NCBI RefSeq assembly: GCF_001522545.3
Contig: NC_031772.1
Coordinates: 3,931,787 to 3,995,786 of the forward strand
DNA: 64,000 bases
Reading direction: 5' to 3'
From: Parus major
Lineage: Eukaryota; Chordata; Aves; Passeriformes; Paridae
In this document: positions 50,960 to 63,310 of the stretch, one piece after another
How positions within the stretch are numbered: position 1 is the first letter of the stretch
Layout of the letters: each line of letters starts with the position of its first letter
Notes under the pieces: model-generated
Told to the model about the DNA's origin: nothing
Database searches by the model: none
Seen by the model: only the letters and a program-made list of their open reading frames with translations
Translations under genes and position numbers: made by a program

Positions 50960-53900
50960 GCTTCCACTCTTAACAGTTTGCTGATCAACACCTCATGTGG
51001 AATTCCTCTTTCTCCCCAGTTTTATTTCTCCAGGCATTGAAAATTTTTGATTCTTCTTGAAGCCAGGAATATTTTCACTTCTCTACCCTTAAGACACAAA
51101 GCCCATGAAAGTTCAATAAAATTTTTTCTTTGTTTTAGCAGCTGAACATTTGCTATTCTGCATATCCCTTGAAGGACACAAAACCCTACAACATTAATTA
51201 TACAGCACATTTAGACATCACCAAAACAGGTCTTGCTCTCATCTATTTCACTGTCCAGCAGCACAAACCTGCATCTTGCTTTTTACACATTTCCCAAAGA
51301 ACATTAAGTTTATCTAGCTGAACTGTGGAATTTGCAGTTACTGTTTTTTTCCAAAGAAAGAAGCTCAAGAATTAGAAACCTTCTTTATATGGTACATTAG
51401 AAATGTGCTGAATGACAGAAAAAAAATTGTAATGAAACCAATTAGTAGAATGCTATACAAGTTATTCAGATGTATGGTAAATCAAGTTACATCTTCAGTC
51501 TTCCAACTGTTCTGCTGGCAGGCTCAAGTTTCAAAATATTGTGCTTCTTAAACAATGAAATGAATAAATTCTTCATAATCTTTTGTGTCTGGTTCTGTGC
51601 AAGAAAAGGGATTTATTAAAAAACACATGTGTATTTATGGATAAAAATTAACTTCAACCAAATAAAAACCAGAAGACTATAAAGCAAAAATTAGAGTAAA
51701 ATAGTGCTTGATTAATTTGGTCCTTAGTAGGAATATAAAAGGACCAGCCTGTGGAGGATATCATAAGACTGATTTATATTACAAACCCTGAACTATTGAG
51801 GTATATGCTTATATATCACATTTTATAAGAGGCATCATGGGATCACACCATCTGGTACAGAGACATCAATAACTGCACCTTTTAAAAAATAACAGCCAGA
51901 GACCAAAAATGATCACGGAGAGGTTTTCTTTTGTTTTCTTTTTAACTATGGAAATTTCCCAGTGAAAAACAGGAGCACAGGAAGGTGCAGCAGGAGTAAA
52001 GCCCAGCCCTGGAGGGGCACAGGAGTCTCGAGCCTCCCACTCCACCAGACCCTGCAGGTACAGGTACATTTACTGAAACCATCCTTGTTTCACTTTTGTC
52101 TGGATGATTAAATATTTTTGTCCTTCAGCAAAAATATTTAGTCTCCAGTTGTAAGTGCAGAAAACAAACTCCCAGCAGGAAATGAGTTATTCTTCCCTTC
52201 CTGAAAGAACTCATAATATGATGAGGATAACACCACCAGTGCTGGGATGAAATGGAGTTTTAAACTGTAGAAATAACAAATCTGTTATAAATAATTCCCA
52301 CCAGAAATCCTGGAAGCTGGAAAACCTACTGCCAGGTCTTGTTTTATGCAATGAAAACAGAAAATGAAGAGGGAGATCTGTACAACTGGATTTCAACTGG
52401 ATTTACTCACAACTTCCAGTTGTACTCACTCACAAATGCATAATTGTTTTACCTTCTTGCCTTTTCTATTTGGCCAAACTGAACAGGAGACAAAGATGCA
52501 AAGATGTGCTGTCCCCTGACACATTAGGATTAATTATGGGGAAAAGTAAATGAGAACTATTTCATCTTCAAAGTGCTTTCCTAAGACATTAACATCTAAT
52601 AACAGTATTAAAGTCACATTATAGGTCTTTAATCTGTGGCAGTAATAATGCTGTCTAGTTTAATAAAAATACCCATTAAAATAAATATTTTGGCTATCCA
52701 CTTTTAGGAGTTTGCAAAACTGTGTTATTACCAAGTTGAAGACACTTTGGGATAGTTCAAACTAAATTTTGAGAGCAGCACAGCTGCAGTAACAGCAACT
52801 TGGTTCCCTTTCCTTGCTTATCCATGGTCACCATGTGAAACCAGCTTTATCAAAATTTCTCACATCAATACTTTTAAAAAAGCAACAAGCAATAAAAGTA
52901 GTCATGTATCTTGAAACCAGTAACCAAGTAAATAATCACAACGAAGCAGAGCTCAGGAACTGTGCACATCTCCTACAAACCTGATCTGTACAGGCAAGTC
53001 AGTACCCAGCTCTCTCAGAGATATTCCTCACCAGATTCTACTGGAATTCCAGCAGAGGGACCAACTCTATTTCCAAACTCTGTTTCCAAACTGCAATAAG
53101 ATAATTGCTGTTTTATCAGCAATATAAACTTTGAAGCAGGAGCCCTTCATGTCAAAGACTCCTGGCCCAACCAGAGTGACACAGGTTATTGGTGCCAACT
53201 CAGCTGGTGCTGCTGGAGGGACTCTGGACACATTTCATGAACAATTCACTGCTGAGGATATTTAAATGTTAGTAAATAATCTTTATTGCTGTAAGAACTG
53301 CCCTTTTAATTTGCTAAGGAGTTTGAAAAGGCATCATAACTTCTTGCTGGGTTACATTTACAAAATTGAGTGTCAGCTTCCAAGTTTTGGGAGATGTAAT
53401 AGTTGAACATTCATCTGCAACACTGCAGGCACAGCATTAGCCAATGAGAGATTAATTAATTAAGTTGTTTACCAAAAGTAAGAAATAAAACAAGCAAAAT
53501 TTTTGCTGTTGGCTCCACAGAAAGTGCAATCAGCATTTTCAGAGTGCAAGGTAGTCTCTTTGTGTTTGTTTTTGGCTGACATTCTCTTGCCAACAATGTG
53601 TTATTGCTTGCTCTTTTTTTCAACAGTTATTAAACTGAAATAGCTAAAAGGCTTCTAAATAATATTCCAGCACTGAGGACATGGAATTCCCCTGATTTTG
53701 TTTTATGAACTCTGTGTCTCCTCTTTGCCCCTTTTTCCCCACACAGCACCTTGGTTCAGGGGCAGATGAGAAGCTGGATAATCTCAATTACAGGTGATAG
53801 CAGATGAGGTGAGCTGGTACAGAGAACAATGTCTCTCATTTGAGATTTCTGCTCTTTATCTTTCTTGGAGAGCTTATTCCTGTTGGCCTGGGCTGGTGAA

Positions 53901-55624
53901 TTTGATGAATGGGTCAGCAGCAAGGGTCTGTGTGAGCAAATGAGCAAGATGCACATCCCATCCCTCAAACCATAATGAAAATCTTTATGAGATTGGATAC
54001 ATGCTTTGAGATGACCTAAGAATATGTTCCTGCTTTTTTACATATTACAATTTGGTTATCCAGTGACAGCACAAAGTGCCAACCATTCCTGAAAGCTGGG
54101 AAAGTAACTCACACATGGGTGGTGCTACTTTACAGAGCTATTTAATATTAAATTAATTTTTAAAACCCCATAAAACAGCAGTAAGACAGACTTTCTAAGC
54201 ACAAGTGTTCCGATAATCTTTTTGAAGCAACACAGCTGCTGCCAAAAAAGCTGGAGTTTCACAGGCAGAAAAACAATCTAAATTACCAGAAGTTGCTCAG
54301 TCCTTTTTTTTTCCTTAATTAGCACATAATGAGACCACAGAACTGATCTACAAGAAATCCCTGTCTATATCTGAGAGCAAAGGATGACATTATTTCTCCT
54401 TAATTACCTGCACCCATACTCACACACCTCTGTGTTGCCAGAACCATATTTAGATATACCCACCCTATTTACCACAGGTGGGATCTTCCTTCTCTAAACC
54501 TCACTCCTGCAAACTTGCTACTTATGACTAATTATAGAAAAAGTTGAAAAGTTCCCCTTGACATCTTGTGAGAAGGATCAAAGTGAGTCTCAGAAACTTC
54601 TCATTAAAGCTGTTACAGAAGTTCCCCCCCCAAAAACAGTTTGTTATCACAAAAAAAAGTATTTCAGAAGTTCTTGGTGAGTTTTTCACAGAAATTTGTT
54701 ACCTCTAAAAGCTTTTGGTTGATGATGAAATGACAAGAACTGAAAATTATTCAGGAAAATCATTCACTTTCTTTGCTCAACCCATGCTGAGTTTGCTCAA
54801 GCTTGTGTTTCCTCAGCAAAGCCTCTGATTGATATAAATGATATTTAGCAGGTAGAGATTCATTCTTTCTTTCTTTTTCATGATGGAAAAAGACCAAATT
54901 TTCTTTCAATTATTAAAAGCCAAGAATACCCAAAAGAAGGTGAGAAAGTACAACAGAAATAGCTATCAACTGTTATGGTCTGGACAATGAAATACAAGAA
55001 TATGATGAAGAATATACACAATCAGCACATAATTTATTGATCGCCCCTTCTCCAACAAAGGGCCATCAGCTAGTTTAAAAGTAAAATTACATACTAAAAT
55101 AACAGCAGAGAGAGATAAAAATTATGAGGGTCATGCAAGGGGAAAAAGATGTATCTTCAGCAAAGATTTTTAAATGAGATGGAGAGTCAATGAGGCAGAG
55201 AAGTACAGGAAAGCCCTTCCATGCCAGAAAGAATTGCAGAAAAGCAGGTTCTTTTAGCTTTAGTGGTGAAATGTGGAGTGGCAGCAGGGGAAAGAAAACT
55301 GAAAAAGCAAAGCAGACACTCCTGAAACAAACTGCCCTAATCCTGCTTTTTAGAATGTCTATTAATTACATTAGCATAATGGAAGTTGTCTGAAAGGGCA
55401 GACAAAACCAGGAGAAGAAAATAAATGACTTGTGCTAACAAATGTGCTCACAGCTCACACAACTGCAACCACGAGCTCAAATTGTATGTAAGTCATGGAC
55501 TGCATCACCCAGCTCTCCCTGAGCCTTGCAAACCTCCTCCCCAAATCCCAACCCTGCCCTGCTGCCTGCAGAGCAGCTCCACAGCAGGTTCTGCTGCCAC
55601 CAGCATCACTGGTGTCACTTCTGT

Positions 55625-55865
55625 CCCCGTGTCAGGGACCCGCACGTTCCCGGTCAGCGGGTCCAGCTGCTCCCAGCTCGGGGCACTCAGGGTCGAGGGA
55701 GGGGAAAAGGCAACAGGTGAAAGAAAAATGGCAAGTGCTTGACCACAGAAATAAAGTTCAAAGGATCTGCAGCAGTAGGCAGTTCCGTAACACAAACGGG
55801 AAAGCAAGAAGGTCGTTTTTGAACAGCGCGAATGAATAAACGCGGGGACAATTTGCTGGGCGTGG
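55625..55865. other. CpG-enriched patch
   Basis: Clustered CpGs within about 240 bp (GGGACCCGCACGTTCCCGGT, CAGCGGGTCC, AACAGCGCGAATG, AAACGCGGGGAC) in an otherwise CpG-poor intron. It may be an unmethylated regulatory element or a young GC-biased insertion. No promoter motif is certain. Confidence 0.4.
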
Positions 55866-57525
55866 TGAACTCCCCATCAGCTGAATCCCAGAGCTGGGAT
55901 GTGCTCCAAGGGAGCTCAGCTGGAAGTGCAGGCTTCTCCCAGGTGAAATTTCCACAGGAGGGTTTTACACATGCTCAGCAGGGTCCTCTAACACATTTCT
56001 GTCTGCTCAAGTGGGCAGCCCATGAGCGATCCAGGTCCACAGGCTGCCCCTTGCACCACAAATTTACCCCACGGAGTGTCAAATTCCTTGTGGGATAGTC
56101 AGAACCATTCCTATGGCATCATTTGTGTGCCATGGATGTAAAAAGACTGTCCTCCTCAATTATTATGTATGCAGACAGTTATTTTGGGGTGTTACTACTT
56201 GGGTGAAATAGAAACTTTTTAAGAAAAATTATTCTGATGGTCTGTTTCGTTGCTCATGTCCCCCACAAACATGTTTCTCTAGGAAAACATATTTAGAGCA
56301 GGCAAGAAGGTGTAAACGTGCACTCTAATGGCTGGTTTATATAAAATATATTGTGAAATTTACCTGTGCCCCATGAGCACGGCAACTTTCTGGTACCAGC
56401 CCATTGCACTGCACCAATGTGTGATCTCTGGTCTGCTGAGGACACAGAACTGCCCAGGCCATCTCCACAGAGTGGGAAAAACCTCCCCATCCTGGGCTCC
56501 ATCCTGAGACACACAAGGCTCAGATCCCCACCATTACACCCCACACACTCCAGGTGAAATGCTAAATACTAAACAAGAATGGATTCTGCTTCTAGAGAAC
56601 TGTATTGTACTGACTGAGAATATTGTACTGATTCATATATAGCTTTTCATATCAATAACCTTGCAGATGTATTTGAAGAACAGGCAATGACAACACCAAA
56701 CTGAGCTGTTTTCAAATACTGCTTGAATGTTTTTCCTTCCATTGTCAAGTGCAACGAAATAAAAAAAAATACAAACTATTCAAGTGTGAAATCGTATTTA
56801 AATCTCAGACTTTCTCTGGCTGTTAGAACACCTCTACACTGCAGAGCAGCTCCCCAGTCTGCACCATTTGGATGTGAATTCTGCTGTGCCAGAGCTGCTC
56901 TGAGCCTGCCCCAGCCCTGCTGTGGCTCCCAGAGCGTGGCCACAGGGGTGGCACTGCAGGCCCAGGACTGCATTAGCCAGGCTGTGAGCAGCTGATGAGC
57001 TGTGCTGCTTCATTTCCAGGGACATCTACTTGGAGATGATTGGGTTTCAATCCTTGACCTACAGAATTTTAAGCATCGCTTCACTCATATTAGAGATTTT
57101 GTATATAGACAAAATATGGATTATGGCTGACTTCTAAGTCAGCAGGAAAGAAAGTCCTTTAAGTCAAGATTATTTATTATACTGAAGATTTGTATAACAA
57201 CAAAAATATTAATAAAAAAAATCCTTCCCAACTCAACTGTAAATTAAATTTAAAGGTGGTAGAGCTGGTTGTTGTTAAATACGTAAATAACTGAAGTGGG
57301 AATAATAGCAGAGTTTAAATATAGCCAGACACCAACAGTTTCTCCTATGAATTCTTCTACCAGAATAAAAACCTCCTATTTGACATGTTCAGTCTACTCC
57401 TCTCTCCTGTTCCTTTCTGTAAACAGCTCATACCTTGTTTGATGGAAAAAGCCTGAAAGGGAAACCTTAAAATGATAAATTACCATTAGATTAAGGAGGA
57501 ATTACAGCACCACAAGACATTGACT

Positions 57526-57750
57526 GAATGGCTGAGGTTGGACTGGACCTCAGAGATGATGTGAACCCAACTGTCCCCTTTGAGAAGGAGTCACCTGGAG
57601 CAGATTTCCCAGAAGAGTGTCCAGGTGAGCCTGGATGTGCAAGGATGGGAATTTCAGCCCATGGGAGCTCCAGTGGTCACCCATCCCTCCCAGCCTGCTG
57701 CACTTGTGGTGCTGCCCAGCTCTCCTTGGGAAAACATTCCTCACCCAGGG
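57526..57750 (-). mobile_element. Diverged CR1 LINE 3'-end fragment
   Basis: Plus-strand reading gives GAATGGCTGAGGTTGGACTG, GACCTCAGAGATGATGTGAA, CCCAACTGTCCCC, GTCACCTGGAGCAGATTTCC, CAGAAGAGTGTCCAGGTGAG. This matches the antisense of a CR1 subfamily consensus (GAxTGGCTGAGGTTGGAAGGGACCTCTGGAGATCA...GGTCACCTAGAGCAGGTTGCCCAG). Similarity fades after about 57640. The right boundary is approximate. Confidence 0.75.
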
Positions 57751-58771
57751 CTGATTGCTCAGTCAAACTAAAAATCAGCACTAAAAGCAGGCAAAACTAT
57801 TTGTATTATAAATATGGAAAAGCCATATTAATGCAGAACAAAGCACCTTGGTTTAGCTAATGACAATTTTAACAGAAAAACAAGAGTATGGAGAGTGTTC
57901 TACCAGATCTCACCTGTGCTAAAAGCACTAATTCAGTTCTAAACGTCTGTCTGTCTCTGCACTACAGCAAGAAAATGCAGATTTCTTGTGAAACATGTGG
58001 GAAAGAACATTATTCCTGTAACTGATACATCACTGCAGTCACTGTCTTCATCTGTCACCAGCTCTGACACTGTTCCATGACACAAAAACACAGTCCCAGA
58101 TCCTGTGCTCAAAGTCAACCTTCAAAGTTAATCCTTCCTCTGCTTAGAACAATTAAAAAATCTCCAGAATTTTAAATATAATTGTTAGCATTGCTATCCA
58201 ATGAGCATGTCCCAGGCATCTATTCTCCTTTCCCAGAAGGAAGTTCCTCAAGTACATAAATTAGATAAACAAATGTTTTAGGTGACAGCAGAAAATCAAA
58301 CTCACCCTTTGTTAATAACCACTGGGTTCAAGTAACACCATGTATTTTTTTATTTCACATATGAGCATTTCCATGACAAAACAGGTCATTTAATTTCACA
58401 TACTTAAGTTGAATTGTGATTACAGTGCACTAACTTGTTGTTATCCTTACTAAGACATCCCTAAATCAGTGGCAATGGAAAAGTGCTAAGAACTCATCAT
58501 GTAACTCAACATGCAAAAGTGTATTATTCAATGCCCAACAGTGAGAAACCAAACTTAGCAAACCTGGCAATACCTAAATACCAAGTTAGAGTTTGCTGAT
58601 AGACTGCCACGATTGCTCAAGAGGAAATCAAAATTAATATCAGAAAATACTATTCTAAGGTCAAACAAGAATATTTGTAATAAAACTTATTTCTCATGCA
58701 TTTGTACAGGCTAATATTTGAATATATGTTTCTGTATGCATATTATATATTTATAAGCTGTATGGATATGG

Positions 58772-58789
58772 ATATATATATATATATAT
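58772..58789. repeat. (AT)n dinucleotide microsatellite
   Basis: Nine uninterrupted AT units inside an AT-rich stretch of TATGGATATGGATAT. Confidence 0.85.
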
Positions 58790-59159
58790 TTCAAATCTGA
58801 TCTTTGGTTTTAAGCCCACAAAAAGAAATGGAAGGGAAACAGATTCCATTATAATGGAGATCAAAAGAGCCATTCTGCATTTATGATCCATGTTTGGTAC
58901 TTCAGGTCAAGAGCTCCAAACTTTGTGCTCCACTTGGAAATGACACCAGCCCAGTTTGCTCCCTGTACCTTGGTGCATTTATGAGCCAGAACTTCGTGCA
59001 GGAAAACAACCTGGGCTAGGAAAGGCACACCTCAGGGGGGAGGAGAAACAGCAATTGGAGGCTGTCACAACTCCAGTCCCTTTAGCTTTACAGATGATTG
59101 TTGCAGCTTCAAGATTCCATGTTACATCTTTAATTGTGGGCATTTAGCAGACTGCCTCT

Positions 59160-59610
59160 TAATATTAAGATACTGCTGAATTTTATTGTCATTGTGGCCA
59201 CAGGACAAGGCTAATAATTACCAGCACCAGAAGCAGCTTGTGGTTTTATATTACATTGAGGTAAATTACACTGGAATTAGAGTGGATTACTTTTATCAAA
59301 TGGGGAATAAGCTGTTAATTAACTCCCTGCTGTAGCAATCTTTTTCTGAGCTTGCAACTGTTATTAGCTCTAGATTAAACTGTTGAATTAATTTCCCACT
59401 TACTTACTATTTCAAGAGTTTTTAATTTACCTGGCAGCAGTTTTAATGGGAAATTGTATTAGTGAGCATAAATTGTTTTTGGGAAGGGTAAACAGTTTGT
59501 GATAATGTTTATTAAGTCGTTTTGTTTGAGCAAAAATATAATTGCAGTTTTAATTAGTGCATGGTTGTTGGAGTATTAGGTTTGAGATTACATTACAGCA
59601 TTCTGAGGAA
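59160..59610. promoter_or_regulatory. Candidate conserved non-coding element, dense in TAAT/ATTA cores
   Basis: No reading frame of note and no repeat similarity. More than a dozen homeodomain-type cores (TAAT/ATTA) are packed in about 450 bp, including TAATTA, TTAATTAA and TTTTAATTAGTGC. The interspersed GC-containing words look unlike drifting intron. Dachshund introns in vertebrates are known for long-range developmental enhancers. Assignment is by appearance only. Confidence 0.35.
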
Positions 59611-59687
59611 ACAATCGCCCAGGTAATCCCAGCATTTATGAGTGAGAGTGAAGGGAAAAGCTGGGTCAACACTGCCCCAACCCTGGG

Positions 59688-59770
59688 CACAAACACAAAC
59701 ACAGACAGACACTCAAATTCACACAAATACACACAAATTCACACAAATCCAAACAAAACACACAATCACA
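59688..59770. repeat. CACAAA(T)-type imperfect simple repeat
   Basis: C/A-rich tract built from ACACAAA, AATTCACACAAAT and CAGACAGACA variants, with AAATTCACACAAAT(A/C)C occurring in near-tandem copies. Confidence 0.8.
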
Positions 59771-62250
59771 AGGGCCCAGCACGTTCAGAAAAGGGCCAGG
59801 TGGTCTCTGGGCTCTCTGCTCAGTCTCACCACTGCTCTCCCCACTCACCAGGCCCCCTCTCTTGTCCTCTCCAATATAAATTCCCTCATCAAGGATTTGT
59901 AGGAACTGGACATGGAAAACACAGTTCAGCTCAAAAATGACCTTCACTTCAAGGAAAGGAAAGTTATCTGGGTCAACCCCAGGTACTGAACGGGACAACC
60001 CACTGACTGCCAGGCTGAAAAGAACATTTTCTGATGATGGTTGTGGCTGGAAAAGCACAATCCAGCAACAGATGTGGGTGTAAACAACTCCATCCCAGTC
60101 TAAAAACAGCCATCAACACACAACCCAATTAACATTTGTTCTTGGAGTTTGTTTCCCTCCATCAGCACTTTTTCCCCATACTGCATTCGAGGTGTGGTCC
60201 ATGTTAGAAACCATTAAATGTTCTTCAAGAAGTCTGTAATATGCCTTTTTTAATCCAAACATTAACATAAAAATGTTCAAGTGAAGTTTATTCAATTAAT
60301 TTTGGTTCTCAATTTATAAAGATTTTACTATTCATGCAAAGGAAAATGAGAATTAAGATGCAATGTGCTGACATGGAGTGGAGTTTTACAGCCTTTTTAA
60401 TACAGATGTAATTTTAAAAATAATAGGATTAAAATAGTAAAAAACCAAAACCTAATAGTTTTGCTAAATTACCTTTTTATTACATGGTTTCAATTAGCAT
60501 TCCCTCATCCTCCCACCCAACATGCAGATTGTTCTCTCGTTGCTCTGAAGGAAATTATGAGATGATAGAAGTACAGAAGATACTTCAACCAAATGTTAGA
60601 GCCTCAATTGAAAACACAAGTACACAGCTTTCCCAGAATGATTTGTTGCAGCAAATTCTATAAAAGTTAACAGTTCCTAAAGATGTGTATAACTTATGGA
60701 GCATGGTTCTTGCATATGGTAATAGATTATCCTCCTAAACTCATCGGTTATTACATTTAATATGCACTATGCTAAAAATTACAAACAATAAAATGCTTTC
60801 ATCCTGACTGTGGTTTTTCATGTCTTTGAAGCCACCAGAAAGCTGAGGTGGTTTTAGTTAAGGTATTACTCTAGAGCATGAGGAAAATGTTATACTACAG
60901 GTGCAGGGAAGATTTAATCCACATGTGGTGAGGTTACGGATGGATATAAACAGTGGATTAATCCTTGGGTCCCTTCACTTCTGACTCTCCCAGTCAGAAG
61001 AAAAATGGCCTAATTCTGAAATTGTATGGTTCCCTGTGTTGTCAACAGCTTTTATTTCATCTGCAGAAGGTTCTGCGAGACAGAGCCCAACTGATCTCCA
61101 TTTCATCATCATTTTTAACACTAAAGATCACAGAATATGTAGGAATATCCATACTGAGAGAAAGACCAGAGGTCACTGGTGCAGACAGAAATGAGCTCAG
61201 CCCCATGAAACCCCCTCAGCCTTTCCTGCAGGAGTGTCCCAACAGTGACCAACAATGACCCTGAGCTCAGGCAGCTCAGGGAATTCAAGTGCTCTGTGTC
61301 ACAGAGAAGAGATTCACACCCTATTGGAGAATGCTTTAAACACCTGAAATCAAATTCCAACGTGTTCTAATAAGACCAGATTTAATATCTACTTGAGTAC
61401 AGAAAGTATTAATTCTTTCCCTGATCTAATGAGCACAGCTTTCAATGCTCGAGGTTTTGGAGCTGAAGTTCACGTTTGGAAACTCCAAATATCTTCTCAA
61501 TACCTGTTTTAATTATCCTCCTCTTAAGGCATAAATATTTTACCTTAACAAAATCAGTTTTATTTCCAGAAAGACTGTAATATAAGCACACTGATACATA
61601 AATCCATAGGGTTTAAGATTTCCACAAAGAAATCTGTCACTTCATATTCTGTGTTCTCAAACAGGAAAGGACATTTATGGTAAAGAATGCTCAGAAAAAG
61701 GGAGCCTGTGACCACAATTGAGCAGAACTAGAACCCACTGCCAAACCCACCTTACTAAGGGATTCAATCCATGTAACTTTTAAACATCTCTTTTGTTGAT
61801 TTCTTTTAAAGAAAAGAAAGCAACCTAATTAGAGCAAATACCTTTAGAGAATTTCCTATTTATCTATCAGCAATATGTACCATTTTTAGTATCTTTGTAT
61901 CTTATACTCCATGATGGCATTCCCTAAAAAGGATATTTGTCAAATATAAACCTGTCAGGCTACAGTAGATCTGTGTTAAGATTAGCTCTCTATTCCACAC
62001 CAATCTGCCTGACATAACTATTACAGGACAGAAGTTAAGAACACGAGCAGGAGGTTCAGTCACTCTCCAGAATACAAAACCAGAGCTGTTAGATGGAAAG
62101 ATTTTCATTTCTTTTCTTGGAAACTTCATAGAAGAGAAACCTATTGAGAGATTTATGGGAATCCATAGAGGTCAATTTTATATGATGCTTTTTAGGTATG
62201 TACAAACACACACACAAATCAATGGAAATCAGCACAGATCTTCCTACTAA

Positions 62251-62288
62251 GTCAGACAGCAATTTTAGAGTTAGACAGTAATTTTGTA
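62251..62288. repeat. Short tandem duplication (19 bp x 2)
   Basis: GTCAGACAGCAATTTTAGA is followed by GTTAGACAGTAATTTTGTA, about 80% identical. Confidence 0.75.
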
Positions 62289-62623
62289 GTCATGATTCTT
62301 ATGTCTGGAAGCAGCAAATTTTAGACAGATGCATGAAACAAAAGCTAGAATCAGAGCTAAAACCAGCCATTCATTCACATGAGACACAAATAACAGTAAA
62401 CACCTCGGATTTAAGGAGTCCTGAGCTTTGCAAACTTAATTTGTGTTTCATCAGGAAAAAAAACAAAGTTCTTAAATATGGAAAAAAAAAAAACTCTATT
62501 AAAAGCACAAAAAATCTACTAAAACTGAATTTAGGATTATTGAGAAGCTGAAAATAAAGGGACCACTAACAATATAAAAATATTTAAAGAGGGTGACAAG
62601 AATTGAAGGTTGAAATGCTCTCA

Positions 62624-62862
62624 GCACGTTCATCCACGTGCACAGCCCTGCGCCGCACGCTCTCCCCGCGTATTCAGACTGTCCCCAGGTGGAGTTTTGG
62701 GCACAGGGAGAGGATGCACAGAAGGACACGTTCTCTGAGGAGCTGCAGGAGAGTTTTCCTCTCTCCAGGACAGCTGGGGATCAGCACAGGCAGGAAGGGC
62801 TCCCGTGACAGGCGGTGACAGCTCGCCGCAGCCCCAGCCCTGTTGTGTCTGAGGCAGGTACG
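62624..62862. other. CpG-enriched patch
   Basis: A group of CpGs (CACGTTCATCCACGTGCACA, CTGCGCCGCACGCTCTCCCC, GGCGGTGACAGCTCGCCGCA) including an E-box CACGTG at 62636-62641. No reading frame with family similarity was found. Confidence 0.4.
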
Positions 62863-62999
62863 CTGTAAAATTTCAATGATGCCTTTAAATTCTAATGGTT
62901 TCAAGCTGCTGTAAACTTCTGCAGCCATCAAAAATAATCTGTCATGGGACTAAGGGGTATGAACATCATGTCAGAGCCACTCTGCTGTTAGATTTATTG

Positions 63000-63310
63000 G
63001 AGGGTAAAGCATGTCATTTATGCATCAACTCACAGGAGAAAAAAGCAATCCCTATGAAGTCAATCTAATAATAGACTGGAAAGCAATGATTACTGTTTCA
63101 TGTGCAGCAGCTATTTGTAGCAGAAGTTGGCCTAATTCAGCAGGCCTTGCCTGTCAGAGCTCTGGGATTAGCAAGTGTTTAGATGAAAATCTATCGGGAA
63201 ACATCAAGAAATGGTTTAATGAAGAACAAAAGTCTTCATTGTTACATTTAATATTTGCTGAAACTTTTCCATTTGCACCCCGACATTTCTAAAACACTTA
63301 CTGGAAGTGA
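63000..63310. promoter_or_regulatory. Candidate conserved non-coding element
   Basis: Balanced-composition, repeat-free sequence with words such as TCATTTATGCATCAACTCAC, AAGCAATGATTACTGTTTCA and AAATGGTTTAATGAAGAAC. An open frame of 93 codons on the plus strand covers it but resembles no protein I know. Called by texture only. Confidence 0.25.
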
